Below, one piece after another: positions 47,412 through 59,725 of a stretch of 64,000 nucleotides of DNA. The stretch is from Lepus europaeus (lineage: Eukaryota > Chordata > Mammalia > Lagomorpha > Leporidae). The stretch's first letter is position 1, and each line of letters begins with the position of its first letter. The notes under the pieces are model-generated. The model worked only from the letters and a program-made list of their open reading frames with translations, had not been told where the DNA came from and did not search any database. Both the position numbers and the translations under genes were made by a program. The stretch covers positions 57,332,448-57,396,447 of the forward strand of contig NC_084835.1 of assembly GCF_033115175.1 (NCBI RefSeq), in the 5' to 3' direction.

Positions 47412-47850
47412 AAGTGAATGTCCAAAAGTTCACAGAGTAAAAAAGCATTTGGCCTAATAGTTAACAAACTTGTGTCTGGTCTAAGAGTGCCTAGGTTTGA
47501 TTCCTTCCTTCAACTCCTCACTCTAGCTTGCTGCCAGTGCAGACCCAATGAGGCAGCAGGTGGTGGCTCAAATACTTGGATACCTGTTACCATGTGAGAG
47601 ACTGAATATAGTCTACTCCTTCCCTTCACCCAACCCAGTCCTGGTCATTGTGAGAGCTCTGTCTGCCCATCTGTCTCTATCTCTCTGCATCTCTCTGCTT
47701 CTCATATAATAATAAAACAAAAAGTCACAGAAAAAAAACAATGGAATGAAAAGATAAGCTCGCTTTGATGGGAAAACATCAGAATTACACATAGCTGCTT
47801 TATAATGTGCATTTGCCATGAACTTTTTGAAGTTCATTCATATTTGGACA
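47412..47850. repeat. Mariner-type MITE split by a CSINE
   Basis: Left end TGAATGTCCAAAAGTTCACA, right end CATGAACTTTTTGAAGTTCA followed by TATTTGGACA, which is roughly its reverse complement. A CSINE lies between the two arms. Confidence 0.6.
47445..47722 (+). repeat. CSINE, diverged variant
   Basis: Head GCATTTGGCCTAATAGTTAA, body with AGGCAGCAGGTGGTGGCTCA, TCTC stretch and an ATAATAATAAAAC tail. It has the same subfamily features as 8805. Confidence 0.82.
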
Positions 47851-49184
47851 CCATAGACAGTTCTCGTTTTTCTACCTCCCATTATTTTCTTGTAGTAAAA
47901 GTTTGATTAAAATGATGAGTACATATAGCCAAATACCTACTACAAGCAATGTTAACAGAGAAATGTATCTTCAAGAAAGGAGTAGGTTCTTATTAACACA
48001 TTAATGTTCATCAAGCTAACAAGAGAGTACAGAGTTATGTCTTAAGGTGTCTGTAACAGAATGTGAGGTGAGATAGGAAAAAATAAAATCTGAATATGTG
48101 TGTGTGTGTGTAGAAATTTGCAGAAAGAGAATTTTTATGTGCTTTGATTTATAACAGTGAGTCTGAAAGATGTAATAAAATGCATTAAAATTTGCCAAAG
48201 TTGGCTCATTTTTGATGGATTTATTCATAGGAAGGGGAAAAATTGTTGTGAAAGTCTTACTGCCAAATATTATATTAAAACTTGAACTTGACTTTCTCTC
48301 TATTAAGATGGTCAATTTATCTTAGAATTCGTTGCAAGAAATAAGAAAAGGTGAATTTTTTACCTTTTCTATAATCTGCTTTACAGGAGAGAGTCTACAA
48401 TTCACTAGAATAAAGCTGCTTTGTTTATGATCTTAATGGACATTAACCAGCTTCGTGTGCAAGCCAGCAGTCTCATCCTCCTGCAGATGCCTGGGCTTCT
48501 GAAATGCTTTTGGACTTGGTCGTGACATCTTACTGGCTCCTTCTGTAAGTAATGAGTTGAATAAAAATCTTTGGCATGTCCTGATTTTGTATGTGCCCGA
48601 AAGTCAGTATTTTACATTTTAGAAAATTATGCTTTAACATTTTATAACTAATACATAATTAATGTATTGATCAAGAAGGAATTAAATATTTTATTTTCTA
48701 CATTAGCTGAGGAGTGCAGCCTTAGTCTAGGTTTGGATCATATATTGAAGAGACAAATGGCTGGTGAGACAGGAGACCCCTAAAGATGTAGCAACAAGCC
48801 CCCTCAGCCTTGATCTTGGCTGTGGAAATGGGGACAGGTGAGGGGAAGCGTGATGGGTGGCAGCCTGGGCTGGCATGGTTGTTCCCATGGGAATCCATCT
48901 CTATGGCAGACGAAGTCAGTGATGGAAAAGGCACTCATCAAGCCGTAGCTAAGAGGTGCTGTCTGTGAGGACATATCCTGTACTCCCGAGACCCCCTGAT
49001 CCACTCAAATGGCTTCTATGGGGGGTGGAATTCTCTACATTTCTCATGAGGTGAACAAGAGAAATTTCATTTTATTAATGTTGTTGTGATCCTTATTTAT
49101 TTCTAGACTGGCCTGCCTGGAAAAGAACTAAAGTTAATGATGAGATTGTGTAATTGATACTTGACATGGATTAAAAACAAATGT
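47851..49184. other. Intergenic sequence
   Basis: No gene seen. A TG run lies at 48097-48112. Opposed frames at 48722-49004 have no recognisable domain. Confidence 0.5.
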
Positions 49185-49189
49185 GCCAC

Positions 49190-49400
49190 AAGCCTCATAA
49201 GGAGCAGTGGCCGAAGAATTGGGACCTCATGTTGGCTCCACCTCCCAGTAGCTGTGTGACTTCAGGCAGGGAGTCCTCAGACACAGCTTCTCATGTGTGC
49301 AAAATGGAGCTAGCTTCCCCAGGTATGTCCCAGGTTGCTATGAGGATTACAGAGGCACACATGTCTATGCCATACATGTCACAGGCAACATGACAACACC
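49190..49400 (+). repeat. MIR SINE
   Basis: Typical MIR order: CCCAGTAGCTGTGTGACTTC, CTTCTCATGTGTGCAAAATG and CAGGTTGCTATGAGGATTAC. Confidence 0.82.
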
Positions 49401-49439
49401 CAATATTGTCATCTCGTTAGGAACTCAGACTGCTCTAAG

Positions 49440-49580
49440 TGTTCTTCACGCAAAGATGACTTAACCTGCAAAGTTGTTATTGTCACATGTTAGAGCTGAG
49501 ATTCAAGTGTTCCTCCTGGAGGAGTCGGGATCTGAACCTAGGCGATGTGTCTACAATGTCTGTGAAGCTACTCACTTCTC
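49440..49580 (+). repeat. MIR-like fragment
   Basis: Weak MIR resemblance (GTTAGAGCTGAGATTCAAGT, GTCGGGATCTGAACCTAGGC) directly after the previous MIR. Confidence 0.5.
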
Positions 49581-49974
49581 CGTGCCGTGTTAAACAGTGA
49601 AAGCTCTTCACTGCTTCGGAAAGGTCTATGTGAGAATACACTGTGTTACTTTTCCTTCACTCCTGCCACCAAGGGACTCATAATCTAAGGCAGGTGTTGA
49701 GGTGGGGAATACTGCTGCCCAGGCAAATATCATCAAAGAAAGTTGAACTTGACACACCCTACCAGAAAGCTTCTGTCAAACAGCTTTTGTTAGCTTTTAT
49801 TTTCCATCATTGGTATGATGACGATAATAGCCTTTATAATTTTTCCCAATATAAAATTGACTGTGCTTTTTCAAAAGACAGAGCCCTGTAGAAATTCCTT
49901 GGTAGAGGAGCCACCCAAACCCTGTGCTTGTGTAGCAAAGCAGCCTCTTCTAGAAATGTACCGGGGGCCTTCAA

Positions 49975-50490
49975 ACAGCTCATGGAAAATGTGTGTTAAG
50001 AAAAACTGCATTAATTTCAAAGTTTATTTGCATCAAAATAAATTCATGTTTAAATTTTTTTCTTTTTTTTTTTTTTTTGAGAGGCAGAAAAAAGGGAGAA
50101 GGAGAGAGAGGAAGAGATACAGAGAAACACATACCCCCCCAACACACACAACCCCCTTCCCCCCAGCACACATACAAACATACATACATCTGTCATCCAT
50201 CGGTTCACACTCTGCAAATGTCTGCAGCAGCCAGGGCTGAGGCTGCGGCTGAGGCTGAAACCAGGAACAGGGAAGCCCTCTCTGTGGGAAGCAAGGACTC
50301 AATTACCTGAACCCTCACCTGCTGCCTCCCAAAGCCAGCAGTAGCAGGAAGCTGGAACTGGGCACCAGACTCAGGGTCTGAACCCAGGTATTTCTGTATG
50401 ATGCATGAGTGTCTTAACAGCTAGGTTAGATGCCTGCCCCCACAATCTTATCTTTTTAATTCCACTTTCCAAGAACTTTTTGAAGCACTC
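49975..50490. repeat. Mariner-type MITE split by a CSINE
   Basis: Left arm GGGGGCCTTCAAACAGCTCA with core CATCAAAATAAATTCATG. Right arm TCCAAGAACTTTTTGAAGCA, its reverse complement in outline. The two arms lie on either side of the CSINE at about 50057-50450. Confidence 0.7.
50057..50450 (-). repeat. CSINE, antisense, inside a MITE
   Basis: Tail complement of T, a GA-rich block, an unusual AC/CCCC block at 50125-50190 in place of the usual tract, body, and head complement ending AGATGCCTGCCCCCAC. Confidence 0.88.
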
Positions 50491-52289
50491 TCATGATTGA
50501 GCATGAGGTTGAGAAGAGCAAACAGCTATGTGAAGCTTTTCAGAATAAACAACGGCCTTGCATTCTGAGCACCTTGCACCATTCTCTTGGTGTCCCAGTG
50601 CATTCAAACGGACACCTCTCAGAAAGTTAAAACATGGTGAGTGCACCTGTCTGCAGACCACGTGCGGATGGGCACAGCACCCTGCCTCAGAGAAAGCCTG
50701 CACGCTGCCCAGCAGCACTTCTTCTCCAAGACTCTGCTGTGGCGTTTGGCCAGCCCTTCATCCGGCATACATTCCAGCCCAGTGCAAGTGGAAGAGGTCC
50801 AGAAATGCAAATGCTTCCACAAACTGCTGCCAGTATGGCTTGGCACTGGCTGCAGACGCCACAGAGATGGACAGGCAGGGCATCCATGAACTTCCTATCA
50901 AGAGTTTTGCATTAAGGACCTGGTTTTACCTGTGGGCTTTCATTTTGATGATGTTTTCTTTAGCCAGTTCTCTGCATTCCTACTTTGTTAGGCACAACTC
51001 ATAAATCACTCTTCTTCTCCCTTAGTCCAAAAGATGCTCAGTCTGTCATCCGCTTCCACCCTGAAGCATGGACTCCTTCGCCTTCTCAATGTTCTCCTAT
51101 TTGAGTTCCTGCACATGGTACCCAGAGCCAGTGGGCATCTTCTTTAGGAAGCATCCAAGCAGCTTGGCACTTAATCAAGTCACCTGGGATATGCGTTCTT
51201 CCATGGTCTTGGGTCATGGTTCTTACAATTAGGCTTTTGCCTGAGCAGTGGCTGTCCATCCATTAACCCAGGTCCTTAGGAGTCAGGTTCTGTTTTATTC
51301 ATTGGTCTTGAAAGCATCCCCAGCCCTCCACTACATGAATCTAGAGTCCCACTCCATTTCGTCAAATTTTTCTGACATCAGAAGGCTGCCAGTCTAGATG
51401 CATGAGCTGTGTGCACCCCTGTGTGGCCTGTCCTAGTCTTCCTTCCTGTGTGGTGGGAACTGTCCCACTGTGTTACCTCACATCCCACCATGCTGGAATG
51501 AGCGTTGTGGCTTCTGCTGCCTGTGATCTACCCAGTTTTACTTAATTCAGCTTTCGTAGTGGGAGGCATTCCTGGGTGAGGCTCCAGTCCTAGGACCTCA
51601 CAGCGCCTCCGTCCACTGCACTCACTGCTCCGTGCCCACTCTACCCCCAATATGATTCACCTTCACATAGTTCATGGATTTGTTACATTCTTACAGTGCA
51701 TTCATAATTTTGCCACAAAATTGATTATGAACTATTAATTGAAATAACCCATCCATGGTGAAAGGCCTAATGCCTGTCTCACATTATTCATATAAAATAG
51801 ACTGCCATTATCGAGTGAGAAACATTTTCACTGTAATTCTACTGTTTATGCTTTGAATGAGTTCAGAGCATTCTTCTCTTTCTGCAGCTCTTGTTCCCCT
51901 AGGGACACTCTGAATGAGGGGGGGAGCAGACAGGGGCAGCAGTGGCTCACATTGAAGATTCTATTCTTTTCCGCCAAGTGATGGAAGATGTTATTCTTTT
52001 CATGCTCCATGGAAATAAGGAATATTTCATTGTAAATATTTACCTTCTCGGCACAGCTACAACACAGTTGGAAACCTGCCATCTGCAGCCCAAACTCCCA
52101 TCAATTCTGAACCACACTATTGAGGAATGCACACTGCATCAGAGAAAATTAATGGCAAGCGTATAAAATAACAAGGGGTAAGATCAGAAACTCCAGAGTT
52201 CTGTCTGAGGATGAAAACTGGGAAGTGAATGTTTTTTTACTTGTATATCATCATGTTCTTCTAGTTCTTGATTTTCTTTTCATTTAAGC
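50491..52289. other. Intergenic sequence
   Basis: About 1.8 kb, unassigned. The 148-codon plus frame at 50558-51004 overlaps other open frames on both strands and has no recognisable domain. It begins at an ATG, but the DNA is relatively rich in G and C, so chance openness is likely. Confidence 0.4.
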
Positions 52290-52305
52290 AAGATTGAATT
52301 ATTGG

Positions 52306-52643
52306 AGCCGGCGCCGTGGCTTAACAGCCTAATCCTCTGCCTTGCGGCCCCAGCACACCAGATTCTAGTCCCGGTTGGGGCACCGGATTCTATCCCGGTT
52401 GCCCCTCTTCCAGGCCAGCTCTCTGCTATGGCCCGGGAAGGCAATGGAGGATGGCCCAAGTCCTTGGGCCCTGCACCCGCATGGGAGACCAGGAGAAGCA
52501 CCTGGCTCCTGGCTTCGGATCACCGAGATGCACCGGCTGCAGCGGCCATTGGAGGGTGAACCAACAGCAAAAAGGAAGACCTTTCTCTCTGTCTCTCCTC
52601 TCTCCCTCACTATCCACTCTGCCTGTCAAAAAAAAAAAAAAAA
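52306..52643 (+). repeat. CSINE, young type, sense
   Basis: Complete copy from GGAGCCGGCGCCGTGGCTTA to an A run. A perfect duplication AGATTGAATTATTGGA lies at about 52289-52304 and 52644-52659. Confidence 0.97.
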
Positions 52644-52660
52644 AGATTGAATTATTGGAA

Positions 52661-53090
52661 ATCTGTTTATCATTTCGTTTTTAAAGAGAATCTTGTTCCA
52701 TTTTTTAAAATGAAAATACATTAGAAGCACATAAAGAAGAAAGTAAAAGTCTACAATAATTACCAATATGTGATTATTGCTTGTGGTTTGCTGTATGTTA
52801 ATTAAAGATATTCTTTTCTATGCGTCTACATATTATATTTTATATTAATGTCAAGATTCCGAACCTAACATTTTGTGAAATGGCCTTTCAGCAATACAGC
52901 TTAGGCATTTTTATGTAGCGACTGACATTATTCTCTTTAAAATATACAATCTTGTGGAAAATCAGCTCCCTTTCACAGACTTCTATTTTGTATGGAGTTT
53001 CCACTTTATAAGAGGTACTCCATTGCGTTGGATTTGCTCCTAAGTAAAAAATCAGTAGTTTGCCTTTCCATGGTTCCCAGAAAGGCGTCC
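52661..53090. other. Intergenic sequence
   Basis: AT-rich, unassigned. No gene seen. Confidence 0.5.
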
Positions 53091-53106
53091 ACCCAGCATT
53101 ATTCTT

Positions 53107-53451
53107 CTCTCTCTCTCTCTCTTTTTAAGGATTTGTTTATTTATTTATTTGAAAGGCAGAAATACAGAGAGAAGGAAAGAAAAAGAGAGAGAGACAGAGA
53201 GAGATCTTACATTTGCTGGTTTACTCTTTAAATGGCTACAATGGCCAGGGCTGGGCTAGGCCAAAGCCAGGAGCCAGGAGATTCTTCTGAGTCTCCCACA
53301 GGGGTGCAGAGACCCTAGCACTTGGACCATTTTCTGCTGTTTTCCTGGGAACATTAACAGGAATCTGAATCGGAAATAGAGCTGTTGGAACTTGAACCGA
53401 CCCCCATATGCTACAGGCCGAGACTTAACCTTCTATGCCACAGCACTGGCC
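53107..53451 (-). repeat. CSINE, older type, antisense
   Basis: Tail complement, body, and head complement ending CTATGCCACAGCACTGGCCC. The duplication CCCAGCATTATTCTTC (about 53092-53107 and 53452-53467) brackets it. Confidence 0.95.
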
Positions 53452-53484
53452 CCCCAGCATTATTCTTCATTCCTGATTAACTTA

Positions 53485-54395
53485 AAGAGAAAATGTCACA
53501 GTGCTCAGAGCCCTTGTTCAGAGCCTTGTCCTGCAAATGAAGCTGCAGGATGGCTTCACGTTCCTCACAGCAGGAACTCACTTAGGTGGTGCCATCCTTG
53601 ACTTCCAAAAGCCACACTACATCTACAAAAGGAAAAGTGATGATATCTACATCCTACATCTGAGGGGACCTTGGAGGAGCTTCTGCTGGCCGCTCAGGCC
53701 ATTGTTGCCACTAACAGCCCTGCTGATGTCAGTATCACATCCTTCAGGGACAGTAGCCAGAGAGCTGTGCTGAAATTTGATGCCACCGCGAGACTGCCAC
53801 TTCTATTGCTGGCACTTCATGCCTGGAGCCTTTACTCACCAGGTCCAGGCAGCCTTCCAGAAGCTGTGACTTCTGGCATCTTATGTTAATGAGGCCACCA
53901 TTGCTTGTGCAGCAGAGTCTCCTCCGTGCTAGGTGGACATCTCAGTGCGACAAGAGAACTTGTTGTTGATGGGTCTGATGTGGTGGAAGGTACCCTGGAC
54001 TATACATGCGTGGTACTATCTCCCATGAACACTAATGGGAGGTTATGCCTGATACAGAGAGCATGAAGAGTTGGAAAAGGACAAGCAAGCAGATGCTGCG
54101 AAAGCTGTAACCGAGGAGGAATTTCAGAGTGAATGGATTGTCCTAGCCCCTTGGGTTTACGCCTACTCCACCTGAGTTGCAGGCCAGTCTGGAGGTTCAT
54201 GTGCCCTCTGTGCCTTTTCAGCAGTTCCCTACTGAAGACTGGAGTGCCCAGCCCAGAGCTGAACTGGGCTTTAGGTCCACCTTACAGGCCACCAAATGGT
54301 AACGACCACCACTAAATGATGCTAAGCTGCTCTTTCACACTCTCTGAAGCAAAATGGAAATAAGATTGATGGAAAATAAACACAAGCTTCTTTGT
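53485..54395 (+). pseudogene. RPSA: Processed pseudogene of ribosomal protein SA
   Basis: An intronless copy of the mRNA for the 40S protein uS2 (laminin-receptor precursor), which assembles into the small ribosomal subunit. Recognisable stretches appear in changing frames: LQMKLQDGF near 53525, AGTHLGGAILDFQK near 53573-53614, [18 protein letters not shown]-like coding, and the acidic C-terminal [12 protein letters not shown] repeats near 54230-54260. The start codon matches at 53493. Many frameshifts and stops exclude function. A 3' UTR with GGAAAATAAACAC at about 54373-54385 matches the RPSA end. No clear flanking duplication or A tail remains, so it is old. Confidence 0.9.
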
Positions 54396-54754
54396 AAAAT
54401 ACCTGTAGACTGTATTTGTGTAGCTTTAATTTTCTTGACTCCGCATCCTGTTTTCATTGATCTATATGAGTATTCCATTGCTAGGACCGTGTTGTCTTCT
54501 TGATTGCTGCAGCTTTAGAAGTCTTGAAGCCAGGGTGTGCCCATCTTCTGACTTCGTTCTTCTATAGCACTGTGCTGACATTTTTGTTCCTTTACTTGCC
54601 ACATATGCTTTAACTTCATTTTGTCAGTATCCATAAAATAGTTTGCTGGGATTTTGATATTGCATGCATGCAATCCATAGATTCTGTGGGACAAACTTGA
54701 CTTCCTAATTAAATTAAATTGAGTCTTCAAATTCGTGACTGTGCAAAGTGAAGA
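54396..54754. other. Intergenic sequence
   Basis: About 360 bases. TTTTCATTGATCTATATGAG and the following sequence resemble antisense L1 ORF2, possibly the end of the L1 at 55.2 kb. No gene. Confidence 0.45.
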
Positions 54755-54947
54755 TACTTCCAAACATTCATGGAAAAATTGAATTAAAAGAAAAGTTTGT
54801 TTTGGTGCAAAAAATTTTGAAAGCCACGCAGTTTATTTTCATAATACATATTTAGCATGGACTTTTTTTTAAAAAAGATTTATTTATTTATTCAAAAGTT
54901 AGAGTTACACAGAGAGAGAAGAGGCAAAGAAAGAGAGAGAGACAAAG

Positions 54948-54993
<46 letters not shown>

Positions 54994-55275
54994 CTTCCAT
55001 CTCACTCCCCAGATGGCTGCGATGGCCAGAGCTGCGCCGATCTGCAGCCAGGAGCCAGGAGCTTCTTCTGAGTCTCCCACACAGGTGCAAGGGCCCAAGG
55101 ACTTGGGCCATCTTCTACTGCTTTCCCAGGCCACAGCAGAGAGCTGGATTGGAAGTGGAGCAGCCGGATCGCAAACCGGCACCCATATGGAATGCCAGCA
55201 CTTCAGGCTAAGGCATTAACCCGCTATGCCACAGTGCCGGTCCCTAGCATGGACTTTTTGAAGACTACCTGTATA
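54755..55275. repeat. Mariner-type MITE split by a CSINE
   Basis: Left arm CCAAACATTCATGGAAAAAT, core AAGTTTGTTTTGGTGCAAAA. The right arm GCATGGACTTTTTGAAGACT is cut by the CSINE duplication. Confidence 0.7.
54869..55244 (-). repeat. CSINE, antisense, inside a MITE
   Basis: Tail complement, a 40-base GA run at 54956-54991, body, and head complement. The exact duplication TAGCATGGACTTTTT lies at 54854-54868 and 55245-55259. Confidence 0.97.
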
Positions 55276-57114
55276 AATGAATTTCAAAAACTTTTTGCAC
55301 TAAAATACCCTTATCTTTCAGTTCTATATCCTTCAAAATTTTTGGAATATCATCACATATTGCTATGCAATTTGATCTTTCTTTTCTATCAATGTATTTT
55401 ACTGCATATGGATCCTACATGTGTTTTATTAAATTTACACCTAAGAGTGTAATTTTTAAAGCAGTTTTAGTTGGTATTGTGCTTCAATTTCAAGTTGCAG
55501 TTGTTTATTGCTTGGATATAGAAAAGCAATGGATTCGTGTTTATTAACCTTGTATTCTGTGATCTTGCTATATAGCTGTTTATTAGTTCTAGAATAGTTT
55601 TTATTTTTGTCAGTTTTTCATCAATTTCAATGTAGATAATCATTCTGTCTTTGAATGAACACTGTTTTGTTTCTTTCTTTGCAATCTGTCTGTCTTTTAT
55701 TTCCTTTTCTAGACATATTGCACCAGCTATGACTTCTTGTAAGGTACTAGAGGTTGACTAGGATGATGAAGGGGGTAGCCTTGTTTTTCTCCTGATCTTG
55801 GCAGAAATAATATAGGGTATCAATCTGAAGAATTATTTTAGCTGTAGGTTTTCAGTAAGTATTGTTTACTGAGTCAAGTTTCTCTCTACTCCTTGTTTTC
55901 TGAGAGTTTTTATATTAAAGGGTCTCAGATTGTGTCAAATACCTCTTAGCATAAATTAGCATATTGGTGTAAAGAATTTTATTATTAATTTTAGATGTGG
56001 AACCAGTCTTGCATGCTCTTAATTAAGTTCCACTTAGTTGTACCATTTTGCTTTCTTAAAAAATACATTGTTGGATTTGATTTACTGATATTTTGTTAGG
56101 GATTTTTTGCATCAATTCTCATGAGAAATAATTGGCTTGTGGTTTTCCTTTTTCCTGATGTCTTTATCTGGTCTTGCAATTAGAGTATTTCTGGTCTCAA
56201 ATGAGTTAGGACATGCTCCTTTTAATTATATTTTCTCAAAGAGATTGTAGAGAGTTGGTATCTTCTGTGGATATTTGGTAAAATTCATCAGTAAAAACTA
56301 TCTGCTTGTGGTGCTTTGCTTGGTGGAAGGTAATTGTTGATTCAGTGTCTTTACTAGAGGTGGCCTATTCAGATCATCTATGTCTCTTGTGTGTTGTGAG
56401 AGTTTATATGATTTAAAAATGTGGTCCATTTCATCTAAGTCATCAAATTTGTGATCATGGAGTTTTTCCTCTCACTCCTTTCAAAGGCTATGGGATCCAT
56501 GCTGAAGATTTGTCTTTAACTTTGTCACTATTGGTTTGTTCTTCTCTACTTTTTTTTTGTTGTTGTTGGATTAATTAGAGGTTTATCAATTTTATTTTCT
56601 ATTTTCCTGTTTTCTATTTTTAAGCTTCTGCTCTACATTTTATTATTTCATTTCTCTTAACTGCTTTTGGCTCCAATTTCTCTTCTGTTTGTATCTTTTA
56701 AGGTGGAAACATAGATGATTGATTGGTTTTAAATATTTCTTTTTACTAACACATGCATTTAGTTCTATCAAATTCCTCCTAAGAATCGAGTCTCAAAAAT
56801 TTCAATGACTTACATTTTTACTTTCATTTATTCAAGACATTTAAAAATTTCTCCTGAGATTTCTTTGAACCATGTGTTATTTAGCAATGTATTAACTAAT
56901 TAAGAGATGTTTTGAAATATTTTAACTGTATTTCTGTATCTAATTTCTAGATTTGTTTAAACTTTGTTGATGTATAATTGGCAAATAAAAGTTGTTTTTA
57001 TTTAGAGTGACATTCTTTTGTTTCCATATGGCTATACCTTGAGAAATGATTACCATTATCTAGCTAATTAACATTACCTATTACCTTGTAAAATTACTGT
57101 TCATGTAGGTGGAT

Positions 57115-57780
57115 AAAGGGAGTGAGAACAACTGAAATCATTTTCTTAGTACAATTTCAAGTACAATAAGATACCTTTATCTATATAGGATATGTTTCAA
57201 GACCTCCAGTGCATCCTGAAACTTTGAATGATAATGAACCCTATAAATACTGTGTCTTTTATTACACATGCATACTTATGACAAAGTTTAATTTATAAAT
57301 TAAGCAAGAAATTGACAACAATAAACAATAATAGAATAGTTAGAACAATGTACTCATGAAAAATGAAGTGAATGTAGTCTTTCTCATTGTCAAAATAACT
57401 TTTTTAACTTTCATTTTTTTCACTTCAAAGGAACATTTTTAAAGTTTTTCTTTGCTGTGTCCCAGTTGCCAATCTCACTACTCTTGCACATTGGGGTCAG
57501 TATTAAGTAAAATAAGTGTTACTTCAACATAAGCAACTATGATTCTGTGACAATTGATCTGGCAACCAAAATCAGCTATTAAGTAACTAACGAGCAGGTA
57601 GCAGATTCAGTGTAGATGCTCTGGACCAAGAGTGATTTACATCCCATGTGGAATGGAGCAGAATAGCACGACATTTCATCACACTACTCAGAATAGCATA
57701 CAATTGAAAGTTGAAGGATTGTTTATTTCTGGAATTTTCTGTTTAAAATTTTTGGGCTGCAGTTGACTGTGGGTAACTAA
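57115..57780. repeat. DNA-transposon-like insert in L1
   Basis: Text typical of mammalian pogo/Tigger-like remnants: CAAGACCTCCAGTGCATCCT, AACCCTATAAATACTGTGTC, AAAGTTTAATTTATAAATTA and GCAGTTGACTGTGGGTAACT. The family is not assigned. Confidence 0.5.
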
Positions 57781-58511
57781 GAAGACAACACACAGTGTGC
57801 ACAACACACTGTTGTTAACTCTAGTTACCATGCTGTACATGAAGAAGTCCTGATTTCTGGTTTAATTTCCTCTTGGCCTAAGAACACTCTGCGATATTTC
57901 CATTCTTTTAAACTTGTTAAGTAGTGTTCAGAATGAGATTTATGTTGGTGAACGCTCTGTGTGAGCCTGCGAAGGGTCTGTATTCAATTGTTGTTGGGTG
58001 AAATATTCCACAAATATCAGCTGGTTCCAGCTAATTGATGGTGCTGTTCTGCCTGCTGGCTCTATCAATACTGAACTATGCAACTCCAAACATGGATTTG
58101 TTTATTTCTCTCTTTATCATTTTTCAAACTCTGTTGGTTAGGTGTGTACACATATTGGATTGCTACATCTTTTTAGAGAATTTACCCCTTTATTATTACT
58201 TACAGCTCCTCTTTATTTTTAATAATTTTCCGTATTCTGATGTCTACTTTGTCAGAAATTAATAAAGCAACTTCAGCTTTCAGTTGGTGCTATATGCCTT
58301 CATCCCTTTATTTTCACTTTATCTGTGCCTGTATAATTAAAGTTTCTCCTAGAATATTATTTAATCTTTTCTTAATCCATTCTCACTATTTCTGTCTTTT
58401 AACTAGTATGCTTAGAACATTCACATTTAAAGTGATTCTTGATATAGTTTGTTTAAAAATTATTTTTGCAATGATTACTGTTTTTTGCTATTTCATCTTG
58501 TTTCTTCTTTT

Positions 58512-58836
58512 TTTTTAAAGATTTATTTTATTTATTTTCAAGAGTTACAGAGAGAGGTAGAGACAGAGAGAGAGAGGTCTTCCTTCCACTGGTTCACTCC
58601 CCAAATTACTACAACTGCTGGAGCTGAGCAGATCTGAAGCCAGGAGCCAGGGGATTTTTCCAGGACTCCCACGTGGGTGCAGGGCCCAAGCACTTGGGCC
58701 ATCCTCTGCTGCTTTCCCAGGCACATAATCAGGGAACTGGATCTGGAGTGGAGCCACGGGATTCGAACTGGTACCCGTACGGGATGCTGGCACTGCAGGA
58801 CAGGGCTTTAACCCTGTGAGTCACAGCCCCAGCCTC
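58512..58836 (-). repeat. CSINE, antisense, nested in L1
   Basis: Tail complement, GA tract, body, and head complement ending AGTCACAGCCCCAGCC. The imperfect duplication TTCATCTTGTTTCTT / CTCATCTTGTTGCTT flanks it. Confidence 0.95.
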
Positions 58837-59277
58837 TCATCTTGTTGCTTTTTAAGGTTATTTTCCTCTCTTCTTGGCTCCTCTAGTTTTAATTGAGCAT
58901 ACTATATTCATTTATTTAACTATCAGCATATTAATCATAATTATTTTTAATCTACAGTGCACAATATACTTTTGCAACTAATATGAATCGTCCTTTAAAT
59001 AACGCTATTCTGTTTCATGGGTAGGACATGCACATTAGAATTGATTTTTCCCAATTCTTCCCTCTTATTTCTTACAGCTTCCTGTTTTTTATTTATCTAT
59101 TTCCTATACTATAATCATCCAAAATTTTCTTACGATCATCATTTTGAACAAAGAATTACCAACTTGATTAAGGATAAGGAAGATGTAATATTTTATTTTA
59201 TCTTCAGCTAATCTTCCTTTGTTGTACTTTTCATCTTCAGAGTTCTTATTGTTTTTTTCTTGTAGTTCCTATCTTCG

Positions 59278-59725
59278 TGTTGACATTCTGTGGAGTTTCA
59301 AAATGATGAGCCCGGACACAGGAGCTTTCCTCAGAAGAGCATCACTGGATAGCTCCATCCAGCATCTTTTTATTGGGTGAGACAAACAGATGTACAAAAC
59401 TAAAAGCACATAAACCAGGTAAAGCTTCAACAAGTATACATCATGTGAAAAGGGATACAAGAGAGTTAGGGCTCCACGTTCCCTAACCAGGAGCAGCAGC
59501 ATTGTCATAATCACCTAGCACATTGTAATTGCTATCACAGGTTCCCAGAATCAGCATTCTTCTATAGAATGCCCCTGTAAATGATTACCCTTCTGCCACA
59601 TTCCATTTAGGAAGGCGTGCGTTCACGCCTTCACCAGGCCTGCTTTAGCAGAGACAGGACTGTAGCCATGTTCTGTATCCAGAAGGCTGTGGCCTTCTGA
59701 GAACACTTAGACAGTATCTTCTACA
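59278..59725 (-). mobile_element. 3' LTR of a betaretrovirus-like provirus
   Basis: A 448-bp LTR, read on the minus strand from TGTAGAAGATACTG to CAGAATGTCAACA. It follows a polypurine tract directly. AATAAA lies at 59374-59369, leaving about 95 bases downstream for the rest of R and U5. I do not see a convincing TATA box; TGTATACTTG near 59440-59431 is one candidate. The plus-strand flank is the L1 at 59.27 kb. The 5' LTR and the matching target duplication lie beyond 64000. Confidence 0.88.
59369..59374 (-). promoter_or_regulatory. LTR polyadenylation signal
   Basis: AATAAA on the minus strand inside the 3' LTR. It is the only canonical signal there and would define the end of R roughly 15-25 bases downstream. 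Confidence 0.75.

Larger units (their letters stand above)
55260..59270 (-). mobile_element. Ancient antisense L1M copy, composite
   Basis: The plus strand reads as the complement of old L1. About 55280-56940 is ORF2 (for example GACTTCTTGTAAGGTACTAG, GGGGTAGCCTTGTTTTTCTC). 56945-57110 and 57800-57880 resemble an L1 3' end, and 57950-59260 the 5' region of L1M elements. The order implies at least two L1 insertions. A CSINE (58512-58836) and a DNA-transposon-like piece (57115-57780) interrupt it. All frames are broken. Confidence 0.8.

Noticed and set aside
50558..51004. 148-codon plus-strand frame as a gene
   Set aside because: Several frames on both strands are open in the same place and no domain or splice structure is visible.
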